Origin: Magnetaquicoccus sp039908525 | Lineage (GTDB): Bacteria > Pseudomonadota > Magnetococcia > Magnetococcales > Magnetaquicoccaceae | DNA length: 64,000 bases | Assembly (NCBI GenBank): GCA_039908525.1 | Contig: JAMOAY010000006.1 | Location: forward strand, 77,845-141,844 | Direction of reading: 5' to 3' | In this document: positions 35,282 through 42,562 of the stretch, piece after piece | Numbering within the stretch: position 1 is the stretch's first letter | Layout of the letters: each line of letters opens with the position of its first letter | Translations under genes and position numbers: made by a program | Notes under the pieces: generated by a model | Seen by the model: only the letters and a program-made list of their open reading frames with translations | What the model was told of the DNA's origin: nothing | Databases searched by the model: none

Positions 35282-35781
35282 CGGAAGAGGCTTTTCTTTG
35301 GCCGGTTCGGGTCTACTATGAGGCGACAGATGCCGGTGGCGTGGTCTACCACAGCCGCTATCTGAACTTCATGGAACGGGCCAGAACCGAGTGGTTGCGC
35401 CACATGGGTTTCAACCAGGAGCAACTCCATCGGGAACAGGGAGTGCTGTTTGCCGTTACCCGGATGGAGATCCGGTTTTTGGCCCCGGCCCGATTGGACG
35501 ACACCCTGTTGGTCTCTGTGGCGCTCCAAAGCCACAAACAGGCCAGCCTGCTCCTGCAGCAGGGAATCCATCGCGTACACGATCAACGACCCCTGATCCG
35601 GGCCACGGTGGAGATCGTTGCCTTGAATCACCGCTTCAAGCCGACCCGCTTGCCGAGCGGCTTGTTGCACCGGATGCGGCACCCGGAACAGAGCGGCGGC
35701 GCTCATGCCGTCTCCGAGCGGGATACGTCGGCAAACGCAGGATATTTCGGTCAACCCTTTACCAATGGTCCAACTCAATGA
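35278..35781 (+). CDS. ybgC: YbgC-type acyl-CoA thioesterase
   Basis: Hot-dog-fold thioesterase of the Tol-Pal operon, hydrolysing short or long acyl-CoA; exact link to Tol function is unsettled. The active site YYEATDAGGVVYHSRYLNFMERAR, with the catalytic Asp, is near residue 15. At 167 residues it is longer than usual (about 135) because of a C-terminal tail from about residue 135. The GTG start overlaps the ruvB stop and the stop overlaps the tolQ start. Confidence 0.92.
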   Translation: MTEEAFLWPVRVYYEATDAGGVVYHSRYLNFMERARTEWLRHMGFNQEQLHREQGVLFAVTRMEIRFLAPARLDDTLLVSVALQSHKQASLLLQQGIHRVHDQRPLIRATVEIVALNHRFKPTRLPSGLLHRMRHPEQSGGAHAVSERDTSANAGYFGQPFTNGPTQ

Positions 35782-36488
35782 ATGAAACTCTCGCATCCCA
35801 CAACCCCTGGGATCTGGTCAGCCAGGCGGGGCCCGTGGTCAAGATGGTCATGCTGCTCCTGCTGGGGGCCTCCATTTGGTCCTGGAAAATCATTATCGAA
35901 AAGTGGATGCTCTTCCGCCGGGTCACCCAGGAGGCCACGGCCTTCGAGGAGCGGTTCTGGAGCGGTGGCAGCATCGCCAAGCTCTATCAATCGGCGGCGC
36001 GAGAGTGGCCGGACAGTCCCCTGGTCAACGTCTTCACCACCGGTTTCCGGGAGTGGAAACGTTGGGAGGGGGAGGATGGCGTACCCGCCGCCGGCGAAGC
36101 CGGGGATCTGCTGCCCAACATTCGCCGGGCCATGACGGTCGCTCTCAACCGGGAGATGGACAACATGGGGCGGGGTCTGACCTTCCTGGCCACCACCGGC
36201 TCGACCAGTCCCTTCATCGGCCTGTTCGGAACCGTCTGGGGGATCATGAACTCCTTTCTGGGGTTGGCGGGTGCGAAAAACACCACCCTGACCATGGTGG
36301 CTCCGGGTATTGCAGAGGCACTGATTGCCACGGCCATGGGTCTGGTGGCCGCCATTCCGGCGGTGATCGCCTACAACAAATTTGCCACCAACTTGCGTCG
36401 TTTCCATCAAAAACTGGACAATTTCGGCGCCGAGTTCCTGAACATTCTGGAGCGGCAGAGCGCGCGCCGGGGAGGAAAAACCTCATGA
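35778..36488 (+). CDS. tolQ: Tol-Pal system protein TolQ
   Basis: Inner-membrane proton-channel subunit that, with TolR, energises TolA to keep the outer membrane attached during division. The 236-residue protein has three membrane helices: about residues 20-40 (VVKMVMLLLLGASIWSWKII), 135-160 (TGSTSPFIGLFGTVWGIMNSF) and 172-195 (GIAEALIATAMGLVAAIPAV). These are the MotA/ExbB/TolQ signatures. YbgC upstream favours TolQ over ExbB. Overlaps both neighbours by four bases. Confidence 0.93.
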   Translation: MNETLASHNPWDLVSQAGPVVKMVMLLLLGASIWSWKIIIEKWMLFRRVTQEATAFEERFWSGGSIAKLYQSAAREWPDSPLVNVFTTGFREWKRWEGEDGVPAAGEAGDLLPNIRRAMTVALNREMDNMGRGLTFLATTGSTSPFIGLFGTVWGIMNSFLGLAGAKNTTLTMVAPGIAEALIATAMGLVAAIPAVIAYNKFATNLRRFHQKLDNFGAEFLNILERQSARRGGKTS

Positions 36489-36910
36489 GCATGGGTGTCA
36501 ATTTCAACAGTCAAGGTTCAGAACATGGCACCATGAGCGACATCAACGTCACACCCATGGTAGACATCATGCTGGTTCTGCTGGTCATCTTCATGGTAAC
36601 CGCCCCTCTGCTGACCCAGGGGGTCGAGGTCAATCTGCCCTCCACCCATGCTGCGCCCCTCAACTCCAAGCAGGAACCGGTGATCATCACGGTCAATCAG
36701 GATGGTCTGGTCTATATCGAAAAAAATCTGCTCAATACCGCGCAACTGATCGAACGGGTATCCGCGATGCGCAAAAGCAACCCGGATCTGCCCATCTTTG
36801 TGCGGGGTGATCGCAAGTCGGCCTATGGATCCGTCATGATCGTGATGTCCCAGTTGCAACAGGCTGGCGTGGATCGTATTGGTCTGGTCACTGAGCCACC
36901 TGCGCAATAA
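36485..36910 (+). CDS. tolR: Tol-Pal system protein TolR
   Basis: 141-residue ExbD/TolR protein with one N-terminal membrane helix, DINVTPMVDIMLVLLVIFMV, whose Asp in MVDIMLVLLVIF is the proton-pathway residue. The periplasmic domain shows VNLPST, PVIITVNQDGLVYIEKNLL and IFVRGDRKSAYGSVMIVMSQLQQAG. It works as the TolQ partner. The stop lies four bases before the tolA ATG. Confidence 0.93.
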   Translation: MSMGVNFNSQGSEHGTMSDINVTPMVDIMLVLLVIFMVTAPLLTQGVEVNLPSTHAAPLNSKQEPVIITVNQDGLVYIEKNLLNTAQLIERVSAMRKSNPDLPIFVRGDRKSAYGSVMIVMSQLQQAGVDRIGLVTEPPAQ

Positions 36911-36914
36911 GTTC

Positions 36915-38258
36915 ATGGCACCCAATCGCAAACCGCTGATTGTTTCGGTCGTCGGCCACCTTCTGTTGCTGGCCATGGCGTTTCTTATGCCCTTCTCTCC
37001 GCCAGAGAAGGAGCCGACGCCGCCCGTGATGGTCAGTCTGGTACAGTTGCCGCCGACTGACAAGGCCAAGCCCAGCGCCCTCCCGAAACCTGAGGAGGAG
37101 ACTGTCGCGGAAACTGCGGAGCCTGCAGAGACGACTCCGATTGTGGAGCCTGTCAAGGTTCTTCCGCCCATGGCGCCCCTCAAGCCGGCCTTGCCTCCCC
37201 CGCCGCCCGTCACGGAACCGATCAAACTGCCCCCTCCTCCCCCGGAGAAAGCAGTGATGGAGCCCAAGCCAGAACCTGAGCCAAAACCTGTACCCAAGCC
37301 GGAGCCCAAACCGGAGCCCAAACCCGCGCCCAAACCGGAACCCAAGCCGGAACCCAAGCCGGAACCCAAGCCCGCACCCAAACCGGAACCCAAACCGGAA
37401 CCCAAGCCCGCGCCCAAGCCGGAACCGAAACCGGAACCCAAGCCCGCGCCCAAGCCGGAACCCAAGCCGGAGCCCAAGCCCGCGCCTAAACCAGAGCCCA
37501 AGCCGGAACCCAAACCGGAGCCCAAGCCCGCGCCCAAACCGGAGCCCAAACCAGAGCCCAAGCCCGCGCCCAAGCCGGAACCCAAGCCGGAGCCCAAGCC
37601 AGAACCGAAACCTGCGCCCAAATCGGAACCCAAAGCGGAGCCCAAGCCCGCGCCCAAACCGGAGGCCAAGCCCACGCCCAAGCCAGAACAGAAGGCGGAG
37701 CCCAAGGTCGTAAAAAAGGAGGAACCGACCAAGAAGGAGAAGGGCTCGGAGGCGCAAAAGCCGACCGAGGACAAAAAAAGCAGGAGCGAGCCCACAAAGC
37801 CTGTAGAACCGGTCAGGAAACAGTCTGAAGAACCGGATTTCTCTTCGATCACGGCAGCCATTGCCAAAACCCAACCCGCACCGCGGGCTCCGCAACCGCC
37901 TGCGGCGCGACCGACTCCGGCCGTCCCGGCTCCGGCCCAACCGGCTGCGGCCAGCCAAGAGCCACGGGCATCCAGCTTGACGGTCTCGCTCTGGCAACGC
38001 AAAATCCACAGCAAGATTTATGAAAGCTGGAACAAACCCAGCGGGTTACCCAATGAAAACAGCCTGGTGGTAACCGTGGTGGTGGCTGTGGGACCCGATG
38101 GCACCTTGATGAACCCCCGCATTATGCGAACCTCCGGCAATGCCGTGTTTGATCGTTCGGTGGTTGGAGCCGTTCTGAAAACTTCCATGGTGGAACAACC
38201 GCCAGCCGGTTGTCCCGAGTGCCGCGAGCTGGAAATCAATTTCCGACCGCAGCGATGA
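36915..38258 (+). CDS. tolA: TolA-like energy-transducing protein with long Pro-Lys-Glu linker
   Basis: 447-residue inner-membrane protein: an N-terminal helix (LIVSVVGHLLLLAMAFLMP), a linker of roughly 150 residues built from KPEP and KPAP units between about residues 115 and 260, and a C-terminal TolA/TonB-like domain from about residue 350 (WQRKIHSKIYESWNKPSGLP, VVAVGPDGTLMNPRIMRTSG). E. coli TolA has an Ala/Lys-rich coiled coil instead; the KPEP linker resembles TonB. The tolQ-tolR context argues for Tol function. ATG 36915 is chosen over an upstream TTG. A Cys pair, CPEC, lies near the C terminus. TolB and pal do not follow. Confidence 0.85.
   Translation: MAPNRKPLIVSVVGHLLLLAMAFLMPFSPPEKEPTPPVMVSLVQLPPTDKAKPSALPKPEEETVAETAEPAETTPIVEPVKVLPPMAPLKPALPPPPPVTEPIKLPPPPPEKAVMEPKPEPEPKPVPKPEPKPEPKPAPKPEPKPEPKPEPKPAPKPEPKPEPKPAPKPEPKPEPKPAPKPEPKPEPKPAPKPEPKPEPKPEPKPAPKPEPKPEPKPAPKPEPKPEPKPEPKPAPKSEPKAEPKPAPKPEAKPTPKPEQKAEPKVVKKEEPTKKEKGSEAQKPTEDKKSRSEPTKPVEPVRKQSEEPDFSSITAAIAKTQPAPRAPQPPAARPTPAVPAPAQPAAASQEPRASSLTVSLWQRKIHSKIYESWNKPSGLPNENSLVVTVVVAVGPDGTLMNPRIMRTSGNAVFDRSVVGAVLKTSMVEQPPAGCPECRELEINFRPQR
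37261..37695 (+). repeat. Degenerate tandem repeat coding the KPEP/KPAP linker of TolA
   Basis: About 430 bases made of hexamer-based units such as AAGCCGGAACCC, AAACCGGAGCCC and AAGCCCGCGCCC, arranged in larger periods where one KPAP follows two or three KPEP units. The reading frame is kept throughout. Copy number is prone to vary by slippage or recombination, and assembly of this stretch may be uncertain. Confidence 0.9.
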
Positions 38259-39571
38259 CCCATGCTCCCGCCATGAACAAGGGAACTGGTCCTCTCGCCA
38301 ATGCCGAACTGTGCACGCAGTGTGGTTACTGTCTGCCGGTGTGCCCCACCTATCGGGTGGAAAACAACGAAATGCATTCGCCCCGCGGTCGGGTTTCCAT
38401 TGTCCTGGCGCTGCAAGCCGGCACGGTAACCCCCGAAGAGGCGGCAACGGCCCTGGACCACTGTCTGCTGTGCAGGGCCTGTCATAATGCCTGCCCGGCC
38501 GGAGTACGACCGGCCAAACTGGCCATGCTGGTACGCAGGATGGCCCCTCCCCGACCCAGCCCGATGGGACAACTCCTGCACCGTATCACCAACAGTGCAC
38601 CCTGGACGGCGCGTTTCAGTACCCTGCTGGGCTTGTACCAACACTCCGGGGCGCAGGCTGCGGTGCGGCGTCTGGGACTGCTGCGACCTCTGCCGGCCCT
38701 GGCCCGTCTGGAAGCATTGCTGCCCCGTTACCGACCCGGCGCATCCATCCCCCCGTTTCCATCGCGCCACACCGCCATACCGGGAGTGCTGCGGGTTGGC
38801 TTGCTGAGTGGCTGCATGGGTCGTCTTTTCATGCCGGGCATTGCGCCCTCCTCCGGCCAATTGTTGGCGCACGGGGGGAGAGAGGTGGTCCCGCTGGAGG
38901 GGTTTGGCTGCTGTGGCGCCCCGTTCCGGGAGGGAGGGGACAAAAAGGCTTTTCTGCGGCAGGCCCGGCGCACCCTGGATGCCTTCCTGGCCAGTGGGCC
39001 TCTGCAAGCCGTGGTGTGTGACAGCAGCGTCTGTGCGGTGACGATAAAAGGTTATGGACATGCCCTGGCCGACGATGCGACCTATGCAACCCCGGCCCGG
39101 AACTTCTCCGCGCAGGTACATACCCTCAGCCAGTTTCTGGCCAAAAACCCTGCCTGTGAGGCAGAAACAACCATCGATCCCGGTTTCGGCAGCCTCGCCT
39201 ATATTGACCATTGCCAAACACGGTTTGGTTTGGGTATCATAAATGAACCCAGGTTTCTCTTGGCCTCCCTGCCCGTTGTCTGCCACGAGTTGTGGCAGGG
39301 CACTTCCTCTGCAGCAGAGGGGTGTTGTGGCGCCGGCGGAGATTATCAGCTGCGCCATCCTGAGCGCAGTCAAGAGATCAGGGCCGCCCAATTGGCAGCC
39401 CTTTGCGCCACGGGAGTCGATACGGTCGTCGGTGAAAATCCCGGCTGCTTGATGAATATCGCGGCAGGGCTGGAACATATGGGCTCCGCCGTCCAGGTAC
39501 GCCACTTGGCGGAGGTGTTGTGGGCTGCCCATTCTCTGCAACAACCAACCATTCACAAGGTGCACTCATGA
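38255..39571 (+). CDS. glcF: Glycolate oxidase iron-sulfur subunit GlcF-like
   Basis: 438-residue Fe-S protein that accepts electrons from a flavoprotein oxidase such as GlcD. Two ferredoxin-type groups are visible, CTQCGYCLPVCPTYR near residue 20 and CLLCRACHNACPAG near 70, followed by two CCG-type motifs, GFGCCGAPFREGG near 215 and AEGCCGAGGDY near 355. ATG 38255 overlaps the tolA stop; ATG 38273 is an alternative. The likely partner gene glcD lies at 18579. No redox gene is adjacent. Confidence 0.88.
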   Translation: MTHAPAMNKGTGPLANAELCTQCGYCLPVCPTYRVENNEMHSPRGRVSIVLALQAGTVTPEEAATALDHCLLCRACHNACPAGVRPAKLAMLVRRMAPPRPSPMGQLLHRITNSAPWTARFSTLLGLYQHSGAQAAVRRLGLLRPLPALARLEALLPRYRPGASIPPFPSRHTAIPGVLRVGLLSGCMGRLFMPGIAPSSGQLLAHGGREVVPLEGFGCCGAPFREGGDKKAFLRQARRTLDAFLASGPLQAVVCDSSVCAVTIKGYGHALADDATYATPARNFSAQVHTLSQFLAKNPACEAETTIDPGFGSLAYIDHCQTRFGLGIINEPRFLLASLPVVCHELWQGTSSAAEGCCGAGGDYQLRHPERSQEIRAAQLAALCATGVDTVVGENPGCLMNIAAGLEHMGSAVQVRHLAEVLWAAHSLQQPTIHKVHS

Positions 39572-40692
39572 ACAGGACAGCTTTTTTTGCCCTCATCGCC
39601 ACTTGTCTGACGGTCGGCCTGGCCACCGTGACCCTCTGGCCGGAGGATGCCGATGCGGCCCGCGCCGGGAGCGGCAGCTCCGTGGGCAGCCGCGGATCCC
39701 GGAGTTTCTCCACCCCCCGGCAGGCAACCCCGGCTCCGACCAGCACCGCCCCCATGCGCCAAAGCACCCCTGCCGCTGCGGCACCGGCCACAGCCGCCGC
39801 GCCCCGCCCGGCACCGGCCATGCCTGCTCCCTCCATGCCCGCCCCCGTCTCCTCCGGTATGAGTTCGGGCCTGATGGGTGGACTGGGCGGTTTGGCCTTG
39901 GGTGGCCTGCTGGGCGCCACCTTGTTCGGTGGCAGCAACGGCACCACAACAGGTGGTAGCGGTACGGAGGCTGTGACAGGCGCCGCCCATACCGCCGGGG
40001 CCACCGGCGGCGTAGGGGGTAGCGGGATTGGCCTTCTGGAAATCCTGCTGATTGGTGCCGTGATCTGGTTTGCCGTGCGTTGGTTCAGGCAGCAAAAAGA
40101 GAAGGCCATCGCACCCGTGGGCTCGTATGGCAACATTGCCCGGGAAGGTATGGCAGAATCCTTTCTCGGCAAGCCGGCCATGCATATGCCCAATACCATC
40201 TCCACAGGTCCGACGGACGATCTGGCCCAGGGATTGGCCAACATTGCCAGCATGGACCCCCATTTTGACGAAGGCCGCTTCCTGGAAGGGGCAAAAATGG
40301 CCTTCCAGCATATCCAGGGCGCCTGGGCCGACTGGAGCGTCGAGCGGTTGCGTCCTCTGCTCACCGAACGCATGTGGCGTTTGATCGAGGCCCAGGCCAT
40401 CAGCCGCAAGGCGGAGGGAAAACGGGATATCATTGAGAAAATTCGCTTTACCCAGGCGGAGATCACCGAAGCCTGGCAGGAGGCGGGCGAGGACTGGCTG
40501 ACCGTCCATTTCCTGGTGGAGATGGTGGATTATACCACCGATTTCCAGGGCAATCTCCTGGAAGGCAACCCCAACGTCAGCACCACGGTGGAGGAGTATT
40601 GGACCTTCTGCCGTCCTGTGGGCAGTCGGGAACCCGGCTGGTTCCTGTCGGCCATTCAGCAACCCGGAGAGGTGGCAAGAAGTGCGGCTTGA
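39568..40692 (+). CDS. Tim44-like domain membrane protein
   Basis: 374-residue protein with a signal or anchor segment (AFFALIATCLTVGLATVTLW), an Ala/Pro/Ser-rich linker to about residue 90, Gly-rich hydrophobic stretches (GLMGGLGGLALGGLLGATLFGG), a membrane helix near 155-172 (GLLEILLIGAVIWFAVRWF) and a C-terminal Tim44-like domain (FDEGRFLEGAKMAFQHIQGAWADWSVERL, VEMVDYTTDF, EYWTFCRPV). Bacterial homologues are poorly understood; some have been linked to membrane protein assembly. The Gly-Leu stretch resembles, but does not match, the magnetosome LG repeat. Overlaps glcF and mltA. Confidence 0.82.
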   Translation: MNRTAFFALIATCLTVGLATVTLWPEDADAARAGSGSSVGSRGSRSFSTPRQATPAPTSTAPMRQSTPAAAAPATAAAPRPAPAMPAPSMPAPVSSGMSSGLMGGLGGLALGGLLGATLFGGSNGTTTGGSGTEAVTGAAHTAGATGGVGGSGIGLLEILLIGAVIWFAVRWFRQQKEKAIAPVGSYGNIAREGMAESFLGKPAMHMPNTISTGPTDDLAQGLANIASMDPHFDEGRFLEGAKMAFQHIQGAWADWSVERLRPLLTERMWRLIEAQAISRKAEGKRDIIEKIRFTQAEITEAWQEAGEDWLTVHFLVEMVDYTTDFQGNLLEGNPNVSTTVEEYWTFCRPVGSREPGWFLSAIQQPGEVARSAA

Positions 40693-42040
40693 TCGTTTGC
40701 GGCGCTTCGTGGCCGGGGGCATCTCCCCGGTGGGGCTGTGGAGAGGGGTTCTCCATAGCCCCACCGGGCAGCGCGACACCCATCAGCCCCCCGCATACAT
40801 CAACCGTCATTTTGCCCCGCTGTTGGTTGCCCTTTTGCTTCTGTCCGGTTGCCAGGGTGTGCCCTGGCAAGGGGCGGTTGTCGACAAATCCCGCCACCGG
40901 GTCGGAGAGGCCACGGCGACGACCAGCCTGGAGGCGGTCTCCTGGTCGGAAATCCCTCCGGGCTTGGTGCAGGATCGGACGACGCTGCCCTGGGCAGAGG
41001 CTCTGGAGCAGAGCGCCCACTACTATCGCCGACTCCCCCCGCAACAAACATTTCAGTTCGGCCCCGCCAAGGTCACCGCCGTGGCCATGGCCAGGGCCTG
41101 TACCGAGCTGGCGGATGTGGCCCGCACGGGAGATGTGGATCGGTTGCAGAGCCTCCTGCAACAGCGATTCCGTCTGTACCGGGCGGTTGGCAACAACGAA
41201 GGTGATGTGATGGTAACGGCCTACTACGAACCGCTCCTGCACGGTTCGTTGCGGCGTTCCAACCGGTATTACTATCCCATTTATCGCCGTCCCCCGGATC
41301 TGCTGGAATCGGGCGCCAGCGGCCAACGCACCGTCCGCCGCAAAGAAAAAGGCAGGCTGGTGCCTTACTACGATCGCCAGCAGATCGATGGCACGTTTTT
41401 CTCTCCTGAGCTGCTGGGCAAACTGGCCAACCGCGGTCTGGAGTTGGTCTGGGTGGACAGCGCCATCGACGCCTTTTTTCTGCATATACAAGGTTCCGGT
41501 CGGGTCTTGCTGGAGAATGGTCAGATCCTGCGTCTCGGCTATGACAGCAACAACGGTCGTTCCTATGTGGCCATTGGCAAGATACTGATCGATGAGGGCA
41601 AGATTGCCAGGGAAGAGATGACCATGCCGCGCCTGCGCCAATGGCTGTTGGACAATCCATCTGAAAACCAGCGGTTGTTCTTTGCCAATCCCTCCTATGT
41701 GTTTTTCCGCGAGCTGCACGGCGACCCGGTAGGCAACATCAGCGTGCCTCTGACCCCTCAACGGTCGATTGCCACCGATCACCGCCTGTTTCCCAAGGGT
41801 GCACCGGCCATCCTGGTGACCACAGTGCCCTTGTTGGCCGAAGATGGCAAACAGGTAACGGGTTGGCAACCCGATGCGCGGTGGGTGGTCAATCAGGACA
41901 CGGGTGGGGCCATTCGAGGTGCGGGACGGGTGGATCTGTTTGTGGGTTTCGGAGAAAACATCGAGTACCAGGCGGGCGTGATGAAGCAACCCAACTCCCA
42001 ACTCTATTTTATCGCGCCGCTGTATGGCCTGCGTGAGTAA
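40682..42040 (+). CDS. mltA: Membrane-bound lytic murein transglycosylase A (MltA) family lipoprotein
   Basis: Cleaves the glycan backbone of peptidoglycan to 1,6-anhydro products, feeding the recycling path of AmpD and Mpl. The MltA domain shows VTAYYEPLLHGSLRRSNRYYYPIY, LVWVDSAIDAFFLHIQGSGRV and NPSYVFFRE; the C-terminal 3D domain has NQDTGGAIRGAGRVDLFVGFG with the catalytic Asp. A lipobox LLLLSGC puts the Cys near residue 57, an unusually long distance from the GTG start at 40682. No later ATG exists; a GTG at 40730 sits inside a strong hairpin. The true start is unresolved. Confidence 0.88.
   Translation: MRLDRLRRFVAGGISPVGLWRGVLHSPTGQRDTHQPPAYINRHFAPLLVALLLLSGCQGVPWQGAVVDKSRHRVGEATATTSLEAVSWSEIPPGLVQDRTTLPWAEALEQSAHYYRRLPPQQTFQFGPAKVTAVAMARACTELADVARTGDVDRLQSLLQQRFRLYRAVGNNEGDVMVTAYYEPLLHGSLRRSNRYYYPIYRRPPDLLESGASGQRTVRRKEKGRLVPYYDRQQIDGTFFSPELLGKLANRGLELVWVDSAIDAFFLHIQGSGRVLLENGQILRLGYDSNNGRSYVAIGKILIDEGKIAREEMTMPRLRQWLLDNPSENQRLFFANPSYVFFRELHGDPVGNISVPLTPQRSIATDHRLFPKGAPAILVTTVPLLAEDGKQVTGWQPDARWVVNQDTGGAIRGAGRVDLFVGFGENIEYQAGVMKQPNSQLYFIAPLYGLRE
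40726..40768. repeat. Long inverted repeat inside the 5' end of mltA
   Basis: Arms at 40726-40744 and 40750-40768, 19 bp each, pair perfectly except for one G-U/G-T position, with a 5-base loop. The mRNA hairpin would be very stable and covers the region between the candidate starts and the signal peptide. Confidence 0.85.
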
Positions 42041-42067
42041 GGTGCCCGCTCGACCCAAGGAACGCCC

Positions 42068-42562
42068 ATGAATCATCTGCCCATCTCTTCACACCCCGCC
42101 CGCAGCGACCGCCTGCCGTGGCTGGTCGGCTTGGCCACCCTGTTGTCCATCGGAATGGGCTGGTCGTTCATGCAGGCGTCTGAGAAACCGGTGCCCATCA
42201 CCGTCTTCAAATCCCCCTCCTGCGAATGCTGTACCGCCTGGATTCAGCATTTGACCCGTCACGGTTTTGCCGTCACGGTGGAAAACCGTGAGGATATGAT
42301 GGCGGTCAAGCGCACCCTGGGCGTGCCGGATGGCATGGCATCCTGCCACACAGGAGTTGTGGATGGCTATGTGGTTGAAGGTCATTTGCCGGCCGGGGAT
42401 ATTCACCGTCTGCTGCGGGAACGCCCCTCCGTCTTGGGCATCGGGGTTCCCGGCATGCCCATCGGCTCCCCCGGCATGGAGCTCCCGGGTGCCAAACCGG
42501 AGCCCTATGTCGTGTTTGCGTTCGGTCAGGATGGTCGCAGCCAGCCGTTTGCCAACCATTGA
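42068..42562 (+). CDS. DUF411 family periplasmic metal-binding protein
   Basis: 164-residue exported protein with a membrane segment (LVGLATLLSIGMGWSFM). The DUF411 core is a thioredoxin-like fold with SPSCECCTAWIQHL, MASCHTGVVDGYVVEGHLPA, and GVPGMPIGSPGME. Relatives are encoded with copper-resistance genes and are thought to bind copper through these Cys, His and Met residues. No copper pump is nearby. It starts 27 bases after mltA, and its stop overlaps the kinase start by one base. Confidence 0.88.
   Translation: MNHLPISSHPARSDRLPWLVGLATLLSIGMGWSFMQASEKPVPITVFKSPSCECCTAWIQHLTRHGFAVTVENREDMMAVKRTLGVPDGMASCHTGVVDGYVVEGHLPAGDIHRLLRERPSVLGIGVPGMPIGSPGMELPGAKPEPYVVFAFGQDGRSQPFANH

Noticed and set aside
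37261..37695. Possible CRISPR array or satellite
   Set aside because: Units are short, degenerate and keep the tolA frame; there are no spacers or cas genes.
36518..38014. Long minus-strand reading frame rich in GLGSGLGAG, looking like another Leu-Gly magnetosome protein
   Set aside because: It is the antisense of the KPEP repeat of tolA; the sense frame is intact, in operon and carries recognisable domains.
36485..38258. ExbD-TonB instead of TolR-TolA
   Set aside because: The ybgC-tolQ context and lack of any receptor or ferric-uptake gene favour Tol, although the linker is TonB-like.
39568..40692. Tim44-like protein as a magnetosome LG-repeat protein because of GLGGLALGGLLG
   Set aside because: The repeat lacks the GKGL and AWGP context, and a Tim44-type domain explains the C terminus.
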